Source of the DNA: Alistipes sp. Zagget8
GTDB lineage: Bacteria > Bacteroidota > Bacteroidia > Bacteroidales > Rikenellaceae
Direction: 5' to 3'
NCBI GenBank assembly: GCA_001941065.1
Contig: MSHJ01000005.1
Span: forward strand, 248,001 to 312,000
Length of the DNA stretch: 64,000 bases
The notes beneath the pieces were generated by a model. That model ran no database searches and was not told the origin of the DNA. It saw nothing but the letters and a program-made list of their open reading frames with translations. Shown here piece after piece: positions 16,575 through 25,718 of this stretch. The position numbers and the translations under genes were made by a program. How positions within the stretch are numbered: position 1 is the stretch's first letter; the number at the start of each line of letters is the position of its first letter.

Positions 16575-18335
16575 ATGAAAAAGTATCTGTATCGGACGCT
16601 GATCGTACTGTGCTTCGCGCTGGTCGGCTTCTCGTGTGAAAAAGAGGAGTCGAACGAGGAGGTGATGCTCGACGATGTGACGCTGAATTTCGCTCCGGCC
16701 AAGAAATCGGTCCAGGTCGATCTGCCGCTCGACCGGGTCAGCAACTATTGGCATATTTATGCTCCGTCGGAGGATTCGTGGCTCCAATACGAGGTGATCC
16801 CGGGCCGCAAGTCGATGTATGTGGTCGTGGACGGCAACCTCACCGACGATGTGCGCTCCTCCTACATCATGGTGCGCAGCGGACGCCAGACGCAGCGTAT
16901 TCAGGTCGCTCAGGATACCGAGGGCGGCATTTCGCTCTCGTCGGACTACCTTCCGGTGCGTTATCTGGGCGCTTCGTCGTCGCTCACGATCCTCAACACC
17001 GAGTTCCTGACCGACCTGTCGGTTTCGGTCGAGGATACCGAGACGGAGTGGTGCTCCGCGCTGATCGACGGCGACCGGCTCTTCGTCAATACCCGCTTCA
17101 ACGACCGCACGGAGGCTCGCAGCGCCCTGCTGACCGTCACGGGCAAGCGGGCCATTACGGGAGAGACGCGCACGGCCTTCGTCACCGTCTATCAGGGCAA
17201 GGGCGGCATGACGCCCTACGTTTTCGAGATTCCCGATTTCAGCGAGTCGCAGGTCTATAAGGTGATGGACGGCCAGAAACAGGTGGCACAGATCACCCGG
17301 GAGTTCCTGCGTGCGAAAGGCAAGATCAACGCGCAGGCCGTGGTGGTCTACCCGGTGGAGAACGACGAGGTCGACCTCTCGATGGGCTATGTGGCGCAGA
17401 TCGTGCTTGCGAACTCCGATCTGGACGATGCGACCTATACCTATGCTGCCCCGACGGGTGCCGTGCACGGCGGAAGCGTATCGTTCAATATGGCCGACAA
17501 TACGCTGTCGGGCTATATCGCCGGGACGCTGGCCGAGCCTGTGACGAAGATTTATATGCCCGGCGACGTGGGGATGGGGCCCGAGGAGGTCGTGGGCAGC
17601 CAGGAAGCCACCGTGGTTCCGCACGTCATTACCGATGTCCGCAACGCCGAAACCAACGTTTATCCTATCGTGAAGATCGGCACGCAGTACTGGATGGGCC
17701 GGCACCTCAATACGGTCTACTACAACAAGAACAAGAATTTCGAGACCATCCCGACCAATGTGACGACCAATGAAGCGGACCGCCGGAAACCGAACTACTG
17801 CATTTACAGTTACAACAACGGTGCGAGCACGGAATCCGCAGCCGTGACGAACCGCGAGCGCTTCGGGCTGCTTTATCCTTACCTGACTATCGGCGGCTTC
17901 GAGACCGTTGCGGAAGCCGGATTGAGCAATGCGGAAGATCTTATTGCGGACAATCTTTCGCCCGAAGGCTGGATCGTGCCGACCAAGGACGAGGCCAACT
18001 CTCTGAAAGCCTACCTCGGAGGAAACGGCTGCATGGGGCGTCTCCGCCGTTTCGTCGACTACGACGCCGAAGGTCAGCCGCAGGTGTTCCCGACGGCCGG
18101 AAGGCCGGACGACAACATCTCCGGGTTCAATGCTCCCAGAAGCGGTTACAGAAGCCATTCCGGGGCCTGGACCTCCGGAGCGGAGAACGGTTGCTGGATG
18201 TGGACGCGCACTTTCCAGAATGCGACGAATTCTTCCATGTTCCATGTGAGCGATGTGCAGACGTCGCAGAACTCCGCTCGTGCCATGTCCATCCGCAGCC
18301 TCAACGACGGCGGTATCAGGATCAAGGCGCAGTAA
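16575..18335 (+). CDS. PUL surface lipoprotein with BACON-like domains and a FISUMP-like C-terminus
   Basis: 586 aa. A lipobox (VGFSCEKE) is followed by two Ig-like segments at about 30-115 and 120-210 (GRQTQRIQVAQ, RTAFVTVYQG), each ending in the strand pattern of BACON domains. A middle domain follows at about 215-360. The C-terminal region, from VKIGTQYWMGRHLNTVYYN through EGWIVPTKDEANSL to SIRSLNDGG, resembles the FISUMP (Fibrobacter major paralogous) domain. It sits where SusE/SusF or surface glycan-binding proteins are found, so a binding role is likely but unproven. A strong terminator follows. Confidence 0.8.
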   Translation: MKKYLYRTLIVLCFALVGFSCEKEESNEEVMLDDVTLNFAPAKKSVQVDLPLDRVSNYWHIYAPSEDSWLQYEVIPGRKSMYVVVDGNLTDDVRSSYIMVRSGRQTQRIQVAQDTEGGISLSSDYLPVRYLGASSSLTILNTEFLTDLSVSVEDTETEWCSALIDGDRLFVNTRFNDRTEARSALLTVTGKRAITGETRTAFVTVYQGKGGMTPYVFEIPDFSESQVYKVMDGQKQVAQITREFLRAKGKINAQAVVVYPVENDEVDLSMGYVAQIVLANSDLDDATYTYAAPTGAVHGGSVSFNMADNTLSGYIAGTLAEPVTKIYMPGDVGMGPEEVVGSQEATVVPHVITDVRNAETNVYPIVKIGTQYWMGRHLNTVYYNKNKNFETIPTNVTTNEADRRKPNYCIYSYNNGASTESAAVTNRERFGLLYPYLTIGGFETVAEAGLSNAEDLIADNLSPEGWIVPTKDEANSLKAYLGGNGCMGRLRRFVDYDAEGQPQVFPTAGRPDDNISGFNAPRSGYRSHSGAWTSGAENGCWMWTRTFQNATNSSMFHVSDVQTSQNSARAMSIRSLNDGGIRIKAQ

Positions 18336-18363
18336 TCCTTCGTAAAGAGGAATGCCGGAGCCG

Positions 18364-18400
18364 AGCTTTCATGGTCCGACGGGCCATGAAAGCTTTTTTT
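18364..18400 (+). terminator. Rho-independent terminator of the SusCD operon
   Basis: Perfect 11-bp stem AGCTTTCATGG / CCATGAAAGCT, 9-nt loop, then a run of seven T. It separates the structural operon from the HTCS gene, whose -7 box begins 12 bp later. Confidence 0.9.
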
Positions 18401-18412
18401 CGAAAAAAAGAT

Positions 18413-18420
18413 TAAATTTG
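18413..18420 (+). promoter_or_regulatory. -7 box for the HTCS gene
   Basis: TAAATTTG fits TAnnTTTG, with a T-rich segment at the -33 position that doubles as the upstream terminator's T tract. Unlike the other PUL promoters there is no GTAC motif 35 bp upstream, as expected for independent expression of the regulator. Confidence 0.65.
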
Positions 18421-18443
18421 TTTTCGGATACAGCGAATTGCCC

Positions 18444-21400
18444 ATGGGACGCAGAATCATCCTTCAACTCCTGCTGCTGTTTGCGGCGGCCACGGCCGTT
18501 GCGGCCCGCACCCCGGACCGCGTCATATCGCGGCGGTATGTGATGGAGAACGGGCTCTCGTCGAACCGGGTCTACAGCATCGTGCAGGATTCGCTGGGCT
18601 TCATCTGGTTCGGGACCAACGACGGGCTCAACCGCTTCGACGGGCTCGATTTCCGAAAATACTACTATACCGGTGAGGACGACGGCGGGATGTCGAGCAA
18701 CAGCGTCCGCTGGCTGCTGATAAGCCGTGACAACCGTATGTGGATCGCGCTGGACGACGGAGTCGACGTCTACGATTCCCAGACGGGCGCCTTCAGCCAT
18801 TTCGACGCCCGGACGGAAACGGGCGAGGCCATCAACGGCCGGGTGCTGCGCATTGCCGAGGATGCCGACGGCGAGTTGTGGATCGGGACCATGACCGACG
18901 GACTCTACCGTTATACGCCCTCCGCCGACCGGCTGCAGGTCTACCGGCACGACCCGGCCGATGCATCGTCCATCTCCCAGAATTCGGTCGCTTCGCTCTT
19001 CGTCGACAGCGAGGGGATTGTCTGGGTGGGGACTTACGATCAGGGGCTCTGTGCCTTTTCGAAAGAGACCGGACGCTTCACCACCTACCGGAAACAGCCC
19101 GGCGGACTGTCGGACAACCAGGTGCACAGCATCTATGAAGATGCGGTCGGCTATCTCTGGATCGGAACCTACTCTTCCGGTATCGACTGTTTCGACCGCC
19201 GGACCGGCCGCTTCGTCAACTACCGCGACGAGCGCCCCGGCAGCCCGCTCCACCACATCCACGACATCGTTGCCTACGGTCCCGGCGAGATTCTCGTCGC
19301 CTCGGACAACGGGGTCGGCATCTTCCATATCGAGGAGGGGGTGATCCGTCCGGGCGACAAACACAATCCGCGCGTGCTTCCCGTTGCGAATAAACTGGTC
19401 TACAAGGCCTACAAGGACCGCGAGGGCGGCCTGTGGCTGGGCTCCTATTTCTATGGCGTGGAGTATTTTCCGCCGATGCAGCACAATTTCCGCTTTTACG
19501 GCTGCGACGACGGTTCTTCCTCGGACAAGGGACGGGTTATCAAGGCCGTGAGCGAGGGTGAAAAGGGAATCCTCTGGGTGGGCACCGACAACGACGGCAT
19601 CTATACCGTCAATACGCTGACCGACGAGGTGAAGCCTTTCCGCACGGCAGCGGACATCGGGCTGACCCAATATATCGTCTCGGACCTGCTGTACGACGAC
19701 GACCGCCTCTTCACCGCCACCTATGAACGGGGGCTCGAGGTCTTCGACCTGCGGACCGGCCGCGTGAGGAGCTATTTCCATGACCCGGACGACGAACATT
19801 CGCTGCCCTCTTCGCGCGTCTTCATCCTCTTCAAGAGCGCCACGGGACGCATCTATTTGGGGACGGCCAACGGTCTGTGCCGCTATGACCGTGAGCGGGA
19901 CCGCTTCGTTCGGCTGGGTATTCCCGTGCGTATCGCGGCCATTGCCGAGGACGGCGACCACAACCTCTGGGTGGCCACCAAGGAGAACGGACTCTACCAC
20001 TACGACATTCGGACAGGCGCCTGCCGCCATTACCTCGCCGACCCGGACGATCCCTGCTCGCTGGTGCGCAACGTGCTGACGGTACTGGCCGTCGACCGTG
20101 ACGGACGGCTGTGGATCGGTTCCGACGGTTACGGTGTCTGCCGTTACGACGCTGCGACGGACGCTTTTGTCCGCTACGACGATCTGCCGCTTCCCAACCG
20201 CATCATTTCGGGCATCGTTCCCGACGGCGAGACGCTCTGGATCGCGACCAACAAGGGGCTCGTGCGCTGGAACACGGCTACGAATGCGACGCGGCTTTTC
20301 TCCCGCTCGGACGGGCTCTACAACGAGCAGTTCACCGAACTCGCCTGCATGGTCGATTACAGCGGCCTTTTTGTGCTGGGCACCACCGACGGCATCTGCA
20401 CCTTCTCGCCCCACCGGCTCACGGACGATAGCCGCACGGTTCCGCCGGTGGTCCTCACGTCGCTCTCCATCTACAACCGTCCCGTCACGCCCCGCAGCGA
20501 AGCCTCGCCGCTGGTGCGATCCATCGAGACGACAAGGGAGGTCGTGCTGGCCCACAACCAGCGGATGCTCAGCGTCGAGTTCGCGTCTCTGAGTTATGTC
20601 AATCCGGCCGAGATGCTCTACCGCTACAAACTGGAGGGCTTCGACGACAAATGGTACGTCACCGACGGCCGTAACCGCATCGTCAACTACAACAACCTCC
20701 CGGCCAAACGCTATACGCTGCGTATCGAGAGTGCCGACAACAATGGGGTATGGGGCAGCGGACAGACCGTGCTCGACATCGTCGTCCGTCCGCACGCCCT
20801 CAGGTCGCCCCTGGCGTTCACGCTTTATGCGCTTGTTCTGCTGCTGGCGCTGACCGCCCTGATCCGCTACCTGCTCCGGCGTTCGGACCGGAAGCACGGC
20901 GAGAGACTCCGGCAATTCGAAATGAAGACCCAGCAGGAGGTCTACGACGCCAAGATCAATTTCTTTACCCATATTACGCACGAGATCCGGACGCCGCTGA
21001 GCCTCATTATCGGGCCGTTGGAGTACATCCGCAAGTCGCGGCCGATGAATGACAAATACGGCGAGTACCTCGATATCATCGAGATGAACTATAAACGCCT
21101 CTATGCGCTGGTGACGCAGTTGCTCGACTTTCGCAAGGTCGATTCGGGCAACTACCGCCTCAGCTATGCTCCCTGCGGTGTGGCGGAACTCGTCGACGGG
21201 ATCGTGGCGCTGTTCGGTCCGACGGCCCGGCAGCGGGGCATCCGGCTGCATGTGACAGTCGAACCGCAGGATTTGGTGCTGGTCACCGACCGGGAGGCGC
21301 TGACCAAAATCCTCAGTAATCTCCTCTCCAACGCCATCAAGCACGCCTCCGGGCATATTTCGCTCACCGTCCGGCAGTGCGGGGAGCGGGTGACGCTCGT

Positions 21401-22505
21401 CGTCGGGGACGACGGTCCGGGCGTCGCTCCTGCCGAGCGCGAGAAGATATTCCGGCCCTTCTATCAGGTCGCCTCCGACCGTTCGGGGGCAAAGGGCAGC
21501 GGCATCGGGCTGCACATGACCCGGCAGTTGGTCGAGCTGCTCGGGGGAACCATCTCCGTCTCCGACCGGGACGGCGGGCTTTCGGGCGCCTCCTTCCGGG
21601 TGGAACTGCCCGTGCGCGAGGTGTCGGCGGCCGACACCGGGACGGAGAGCCGGCTCCATGAGTTTATCATCGACGATTTCGCGTCGGAGAACCCTGCCGA
21701 CACCGATCCGGAGCCTGTCGAGGAAGACGGGGCCCCGGTGCGGCGATATACCGTCATGCTGGTCGACGACAATGCCGAAATACTGGATTTCCTCACCCGG
21801 GTACTGAGTGAACGCTATTTCTGCATCGCCGTGGCGAGCGGTGAGGAGGCGCTGCTCATGCTGGCCAAGAACCGGGTCGATCTGGTGATAAGCGACGTGA
21901 TGATGGACGGGATGGACGGCCTCGAACTGTGCCGCCGCATCAAGACCGACATCGACACTTCGCACATCCCGGTGGTGCTGCTGACGGCCAAGACTAACCT
22001 CGAAACCAAGATTCAGGGGCTGGAGTACGGCGCCGACGCCTACATCGAGAAACCCTTCTCCATCACCCACCTCAATGCGCAGCTCACAAACCTCATCGCA
22101 GGCCGCAATCGGCTTCGCGAGGCCTTTGCCTCCACACCCCAGCCCGCGACGCGCATCGAGGCCTACAACCGGCTGGATCAGGAGTTCGTCGACCGCTGTA
22201 CGGCCATCATCACGGAGAATATCACCGTGCCGGATTTCTCCATCGAGATGCTGGCTCAGGAGATGGGGATGAGCCGCACCTCGGTGTTCGTCAAGTTGAA
22301 AGCCATTACCGGAACGACCCCCAACGATTTCATCAAACTCATCCGCCTGAAGGTGGCCTGCAAGCTGATGGCCGAGGGCCATTACCGAGCAACGGAGGTG
22401 GGCTTTCTGGTGGGGTTCAATTCGTCGTCCTATTTCGCCAAATGCTTCTTCAAGCAGTTCGGGATGCGGCCCAACGACTACATCAAGAGCCTCGAACGGC
22501 AGTAG
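18444..22505 (+). CDS. Hybrid two-component system (HTCS) sensor-regulator
   Basis: 1353 aa single-chain sensor, kinase and transcription factor. After a signal peptide, a periplasmic double propeller (about 25-690) is built of repeats such as DSLGFIWFGTNDGLNRFD. A Y_Y_Y domain follows at about 700-775 (YRYKLEGFDDKWY), then one TM at about 788-810. Next come HisKA with the phospho-His in FFTHITHEIRTPLS (near 845), HATPase_c (about 950-1060), a receiver (about 1102-1215, Asp in ISDVMMDG) and an AraC-type DNA-binding domain (about 1262-1350). It should sense a glycan fragment in the periplasm and activate the surrounding PUL. The ATG at 18444 fits the signal peptide; the track's 18438 is a TTG. 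Confidence 0.97.
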   Translation: MGRRIILQLLLLFAAATAVAARTPDRVISRRYVMENGLSSNRVYSIVQDSLGFIWFGTNDGLNRFDGLDFRKYYYTGEDDGGMSSNSVRWLLISRDNRMWIALDDGVDVYDSQTGAFSHFDARTETGEAINGRVLRIAEDADGELWIGTMTDGLYRYTPSADRLQVYRHDPADASSISQNSVASLFVDSEGIVWVGTYDQGLCAFSKETGRFTTYRKQPGGLSDNQVHSIYEDAVGYLWIGTYSSGIDCFDRRTGRFVNYRDERPGSPLHHIHDIVAYGPGEILVASDNGVGIFHIEEGVIRPGDKHNPRVLPVANKLVYKAYKDREGGLWLGSYFYGVEYFPPMQHNFRFYGCDDGSSSDKGRVIKAVSEGEKGILWVGTDNDGIYTVNTLTDEVKPFRTAADIGLTQYIVSDLLYDDDRLFTATYERGLEVFDLRTGRVRSYFHDPDDEHSLPSSRVFILFKSATGRIYLGTANGLCRYDRERDRFVRLGIPVRIAAIAEDGDHNLWVATKENGLYHYDIRTGACRHYLADPDDPCSLVRNVLTVLAVDRDGRLWIGSDGYGVCRYDAATDAFVRYDDLPLPNRIISGIVPDGETLWIATNKGLVRWNTATNATRLFSRSDGLYNEQFTELACMVDYSGLFVLGTTDGICTFSPHRLTDDSRTVPPVVLTSLSIYNRPVTPRSEASPLVRSIETTREVVLAHNQRMLSVEFASLSYVNPAEMLYRYKLEGFDDKWYVTDGRNRIVNYNNLPAKRYTLRIESADNNGVWGSGQTVLDIVVRPHALRSPLAFTLYALVLLLALTALIRYLLRRSDRKHGERLRQFEMKTQQEVYDAKINFFTHITHEIRTPLSLIIGPLEYIRKSRPMNDKYGEYLDIIEMNYKRLYALVTQLLDFRKVDSGNYRLSYAPCGVAELVDGIVALFGPTARQRGIRLHVTVEPQDLVLVTDREALTKILSNLLSNAIKHASGHISLTVRQCGERVTLVVGDDGPGVAPAEREKIFRPFYQVASDRSGAKGSGIGLHMTRQLVELLGGTISVSDRDGGLSGASFRVELPVREVSAADTGTESRLHEFIIDDFASENPADTDPEPVEEDGAPVRRYTVMLVDDNAEILDFLTRVLSERYFCIAVASGEEALLMLAKNRVDLVISDVMMDGMDGLELCRRIKTDIDTSHIPVVLLTAKTNLETKIQGLEYGADAYIEKPFSITHLNAQLTNLIAGRNRLREAFASTPQPATRIEAYNRLDQEFVDRCTAIITENITVPDFSIEMLAQEMGMSRTSVFVKLKAITGTTPNDFIKLIRLKVACKLMAEGHYRATEVGFLVGFNSSSYFAKCFFKQFGMRPNDYIKSLERQ

Positions 22506-22510
22506 GAGCC

Positions 22511-22550
22511 GTTTCTGTACGCGATTGTCATGATTCTGTACGTCATTATC
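22511..22550 (+). promoter_or_regulatory. Tandem direct repeat, candidate HTCS operator for GH97
   Basis: Two 19-bp copies with a 21-bp period agree at 15 of 19 positions: GTTTCTGTACGCGATTGTC and GATTCTGTACGTCATTATC. A period of two helical turns suits AraC-type domains binding in tandem. The proximal GTAC starts 35 bp before the -7 box and there is no TTTG at -33, as expected for an activated promoter. Confidence 0.75.
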
Positions 22551-22572
22551 CGGCCGAAAACGCCGCAGGGGT

Positions 22573-22580
22573 TAATTTTG
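22573..22580 (+). promoter_or_regulatory. -7 box for GH97 gene
   Basis: TAATTTTG fits TAnnTTTG and leaves a leader of about 20 nt before the ATG at 22607. No matching -33 element is visible; the tandem repeat occupies the space just upstream. Confidence 0.65.
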
Positions 22581-22606
22581 GACATATTTCCAGATAAATC
22601 CCTGCT

Positions 22607-24604
22607 ATGAAAAAAACGCTTTTCTTCCTGTTTTCCGCCTTTGCCGCCTGTGCGTTTCCCGCCTCGGCCCGGCAGCATCTGTCGCTCGCCGATCCCGCCG
22701 GCAGGATGAAGCTCGACCTCTATGTCGGGACGTCGGGGATCGAGTATGCGCTGACGCACGACGGGACGACGGTAATCGACCGTTCGCCTGTTTCGCTGAC
22801 CCTGGCCGGAGGCACGGTGTGGGGCGCCGATCCGAAGATCGAACGCGTCGTCCGCCGGTCGGTGGATACGGTGATTTTCCCGCCCGTCTACCGGAAAGAC
22901 CGCATCCGGGATCGTTTCAACGAACTCACCGTCGATTTCGAGGGTGGTTACGGAATGGTTTTTCGCGCCTATGAAGACGGTGTGGCCTACCGTTTCGTCG
23001 CCCGCGGCGGCAGTCCCTTCGTCGTGGAGAGCGAGCAGGCGTCGTTCAACATTCCCGGCGATCCCTGCGCCTATGCCGCCTATCCCAAGGGGCGGATGAA
23101 CAATGGCGCTCCGGACCCTTTTTACAGCTCGTTCCAGAATACCTATACCCATCGTCCGCTCTCGGAGTGGAACGACGGCTCTATCGCCATGCTGCCCCTG
23201 TTGGTCGAGAGCGCCGGGGGCCGGAAGCTCTGCATCACCGAGGCCGACCTCATCGACTATCCGGGCATGTATCTCCGCAACGATGCGGGGAATGTCCTGC
23301 GCGGGGTGCATGCCGCCTATCCGAAGGAGCTCCGGCGGCAGACGCGCGGGTTGAAATGTGTCGTGCAGAGCCGCGAACCCTACATTGCACGCATGGACGG
23401 CCGTTCGCCGCTGCCGTGGCGCGTGATCGTAGTCTCGGAGAACGATGCGCAGCTGCTCGACAACGACATGGTCTACAAACTGGCCACGCCCGCTTCGGGG
23501 AGCGACTATTCGTGGGTCCGGCCCGGCAAGGTGGCCTGGGAGTGGTGGAACAACTGGAACCTGCGCGGCGTCGATTTCGAGACGGGTGTGAACGACGACA
23601 CGTATAAATATTACATTGATTTCGCGGCGGCGAAAGGCATCGAATACGTGATCCTGGACGAAGGCTGGGCCGTGGAGGGTGAGGCGGATCTCTTTCGCGT
23701 GGTTCCGGAGATCGACCTGCCGGGGCTGGTGAACTACGCCGCCGAACGCGGCGTGGGAATCATTCTCTGGGCGGGTTATTACGCCTTCGACCGGGATATG
23801 GAGAACGTCTGCCGCCACTATGCCGCCATGGGCGTCAAGGGTTTCAAGATCGATTTCATGGATCGCGACGACCAGTATATGATCCATTTCAACTACCGCG
23901 CCGCACAGATGGGCGAGAAATACAGGCTGCTCATCGACCTCCACGGCACCTCGAAACCCACGGGGTTGCAGCGCACCTTCCCCGGGACGGTCAATTTCGA
24001 GGGGGTTCACGGCCTCGAAGAGATGAAATGGGCCAAAGAGGGGACCGATCAGGTGACCTACGACGTCACATTCCCCTTTATCCGCATGGTCGCGGGGCCG
24101 GTGGACTACACGCAGGGGGCCATGCGCAACGCCACGAAAGAGAATTTCCGGACCGTCTACACCGAGCCGATGAGCCAGGGCACGCGCTGCCGCCAGATGG
24201 CCCAGTACGTGATCTTCGAATCGCCGCTCAATATGCTGTGCGATACGCCGAGCAACTACCTCCGCGAGCAGGAGTGCACCGATTTCATCGCCGCCGTGCC
24301 GACCTGCTGGGACGAAACCCGCCCGTTGGCAGGCGAAGTGGGGCACTGCGTGGCTGTTGCCCGCCGCCGGGGTGCGGTGTGGTATGTCGGTGCGATGACC
24401 GGCTGGGAGCCGCGCGAGATGGAGTTCGACCTCTCGTTTCTGGGTGCGGGCGATTTCCGGGCCGAGATTTTCCGTGACGGGGTCAATGCCGGCAAGGCGG
24501 CGCAGGATTACCGGCGCGAGGTGCTGCCGGTGCCTGCGGATCGGAAACTGCGTGTGAAGATGGCTCCCGGGGGCGGAACCGTGATGAAGATCGGAAAAAA
24601 ATGA
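22607..24604 (+). CDS. GH97 glycoside hydrolase, probably retaining alpha-galactosidase type
   Basis: 665 aa with a cleavable signal peptide (FAACAFPASA). An N-terminal beta-sandwich (about 25-280), a barrel (about 285-560) and a C-terminal beta domain match GH97. The family contains inverting alpha-glucosidases (SusB) and retaining alpha-galactosidases; the latter carry an Asp nucleophile on the fourth barrel strand. Here Asp416 in FKIDFMDRDDQ sits where that nucleophile is expected, and NFEGVHGLEE supplies candidate acid/base Glu. I therefore favour a retaining alpha-galactosidase-like enzyme. It has its own promoter under the candidate HTCS operator. Confidence 0.88.
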   Translation: MKKTLFFLFSAFAACAFPASARQHLSLADPAGRMKLDLYVGTSGIEYALTHDGTTVIDRSPVSLTLAGGTVWGADPKIERVVRRSVDTVIFPPVYRKDRIRDRFNELTVDFEGGYGMVFRAYEDGVAYRFVARGGSPFVVESEQASFNIPGDPCAYAAYPKGRMNNGAPDPFYSSFQNTYTHRPLSEWNDGSIAMLPLLVESAGGRKLCITEADLIDYPGMYLRNDAGNVLRGVHAAYPKELRRQTRGLKCVVQSREPYIARMDGRSPLPWRVIVVSENDAQLLDNDMVYKLATPASGSDYSWVRPGKVAWEWWNNWNLRGVDFETGVNDDTYKYYIDFAAAKGIEYVILDEGWAVEGEADLFRVVPEIDLPGLVNYAAERGVGIILWAGYYAFDRDMENVCRHYAAMGVKGFKIDFMDRDDQYMIHFNYRAAQMGEKYRLLIDLHGTSKPTGLQRTFPGTVNFEGVHGLEEMKWAKEGTDQVTYDVTFPFIRMVAGPVDYTQGAMRNATKENFRTVYTEPMSQGTRCRQMAQYVIFESPLNMLCDTPSNYLREQECTDFIAAVPTCWDETRPLAGEVGHCVAVARRRGAVWYVGAMTGWEPREMEFDLSFLGAGDFRAEIFRDGVNAGKAAQDYRREVLPVPADRKLRVKMAPGGGTVMKIGKK

Positions 24605-24635
24605 TTATTATTGTAGAACTAAATCGCTCGGAACA

Positions 24636-25715
24636 ATGAAAAGATCGATTACCGTGCTCTTCCTGCTGTTCGTCGCAGCGGCCGGGGCGCAGGAGAAGAA
24701 GGAGGTGAGCAACAATACGCTCGCCGTGCGCATCGCAGACCAGGAACACGATTTCGACGTGGTGGTCAAGAAACTCGAGGATGTGCTGTGGTACGACAAG
24801 ATGGACGACGTGGCCTATGTCGACAAGGTCCGCCTGACCGGTCCGCCGCGTTTCCGGCAAATCCCCACGGGCAACGCCTTCCACGATGCCCTGCTGGACA
24901 ACGACCTCGTTTTCCACGCCTATGTCTTCATCCCCAAAAAGGCGAAGCAGAACAAGAAATATCCGCTGGTGGTCTTCTCCCACGGCGGCATCCACGGCAC
25001 CTTCTCCACGGTCTATGCGCACGTTATCCGTGAACTTGTGGCCCAGGGGTATCTCGTCGTGGCGCCCGACTACCGCGGCAGCACGGGCTACGGCAAGGGT
25101 TTCTACCGGAGCATCGACTACGGGGGATTGGAGAATGAGGATGTGCTGGCGGCCGCCCGCTATATGGTGGAGAATTACCGCATGGTCGATTCCCGGCGGG
25201 TGGGGCTGCTGGGATGGAGCCACGGCGGGATGATTACGCTGATGAACGCCTGCAAATATCCCGAGGTCTATGCCTGCGGTTATGCAGGGGTCCCGGTCTC
25301 CGACGTGACCTACCGTCTCGAATACCAGAAGCCGGGCTATACCGATAATTTCACGGCTTCGTACCACATCGGCAAAACCCCGCAGGAGGCTCCCGAAGAG
25401 TATGCCCGCCGTTCGCCGGTGAACTATGCCAAAGACCTGCGGATTCCGCTGATGATCACCACTGCGGAGAACGACGACGACGTGAGCGTCCGCGAGGTAC
25501 GGCGCATGATCGATTCGCTGAATTTCTACAAGAAGGATTTCGAATACAAGGTCTATCCGCCGATGCCCGGGGCGCACCTGTTCGACCGCATCGACACCCG
25601 CGAGGCGACCGACATCCGTTATAAAGCCTATGAGTTCCTCGCCCGTTACCTGACGCCTCCCAGACCTTTCCGTTCGCCGGACGAACTGCGCAAGGCGGGG
25701 TATCGGTTCAATTAG
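24636..25715 (+). CDS. Secreted S9/prolyl-oligopeptidase-like alpha/beta hydrolase
   Basis: 359 aa. A signal peptide (LFVAAAGAQ) precedes an alpha/beta-hydrolase domain with oxyanion VFSHGG, the S9-like block VVAPDYRGSTGYGKGF, nucleophile elbow GWSHGG, acid in TTAENDDDVS and His in PGAHLF. The YRGSTGYG block is typical of prolyl oligopeptidase/dienelactone-type enzymes. It could be a peptidase or an esterase. It lies 31 bp after GH97 and is probably its operon partner. It meets radA tail-to-tail 3 bp downstream. Confidence 0.8.
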   Translation: MKRSITVLFLLFVAAAGAQEKKEVSNNTLAVRIADQEHDFDVVVKKLEDVLWYDKMDDVAYVDKVRLTGPPRFRQIPTGNAFHDALLDNDLVFHAYVFIPKKAKQNKKYPLVVFSHGGIHGTFSTVYAHVIRELVAQGYLVVAPDYRGSTGYGKGFYRSIDYGGLENEDVLAAARYMVENYRMVDSRRVGLLGWSHGGMITLMNACKYPEVYACGYAGVPVSDVTYRLEYQKPGYTDNFTASYHIGKTPQEAPEEYARRSPVNYAKDLRIPLMITTAENDDDVSVREVRRMIDSLNFYKKDFEYKVYPPMPGAHLFDRIDTREATDIRYKAYEFLARYLTPPRPFRSPDELRKAGYRFN

Positions 25716-25718
25716 AAA

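Noticed and set aside
18369-22382. 1337-codon open frame antisense to the HTCS gene
   Set aside because: Shadow ORF from high G+C codon use; no family motifs, while the + strand has a complete HTCS.
22495-22513. AACGGC/GCCGTT hairpin at the HTCS stop as a terminator
   Set aside because: Stem of only 6 bp, no T tract, and it runs into the candidate operator; too weak to call.
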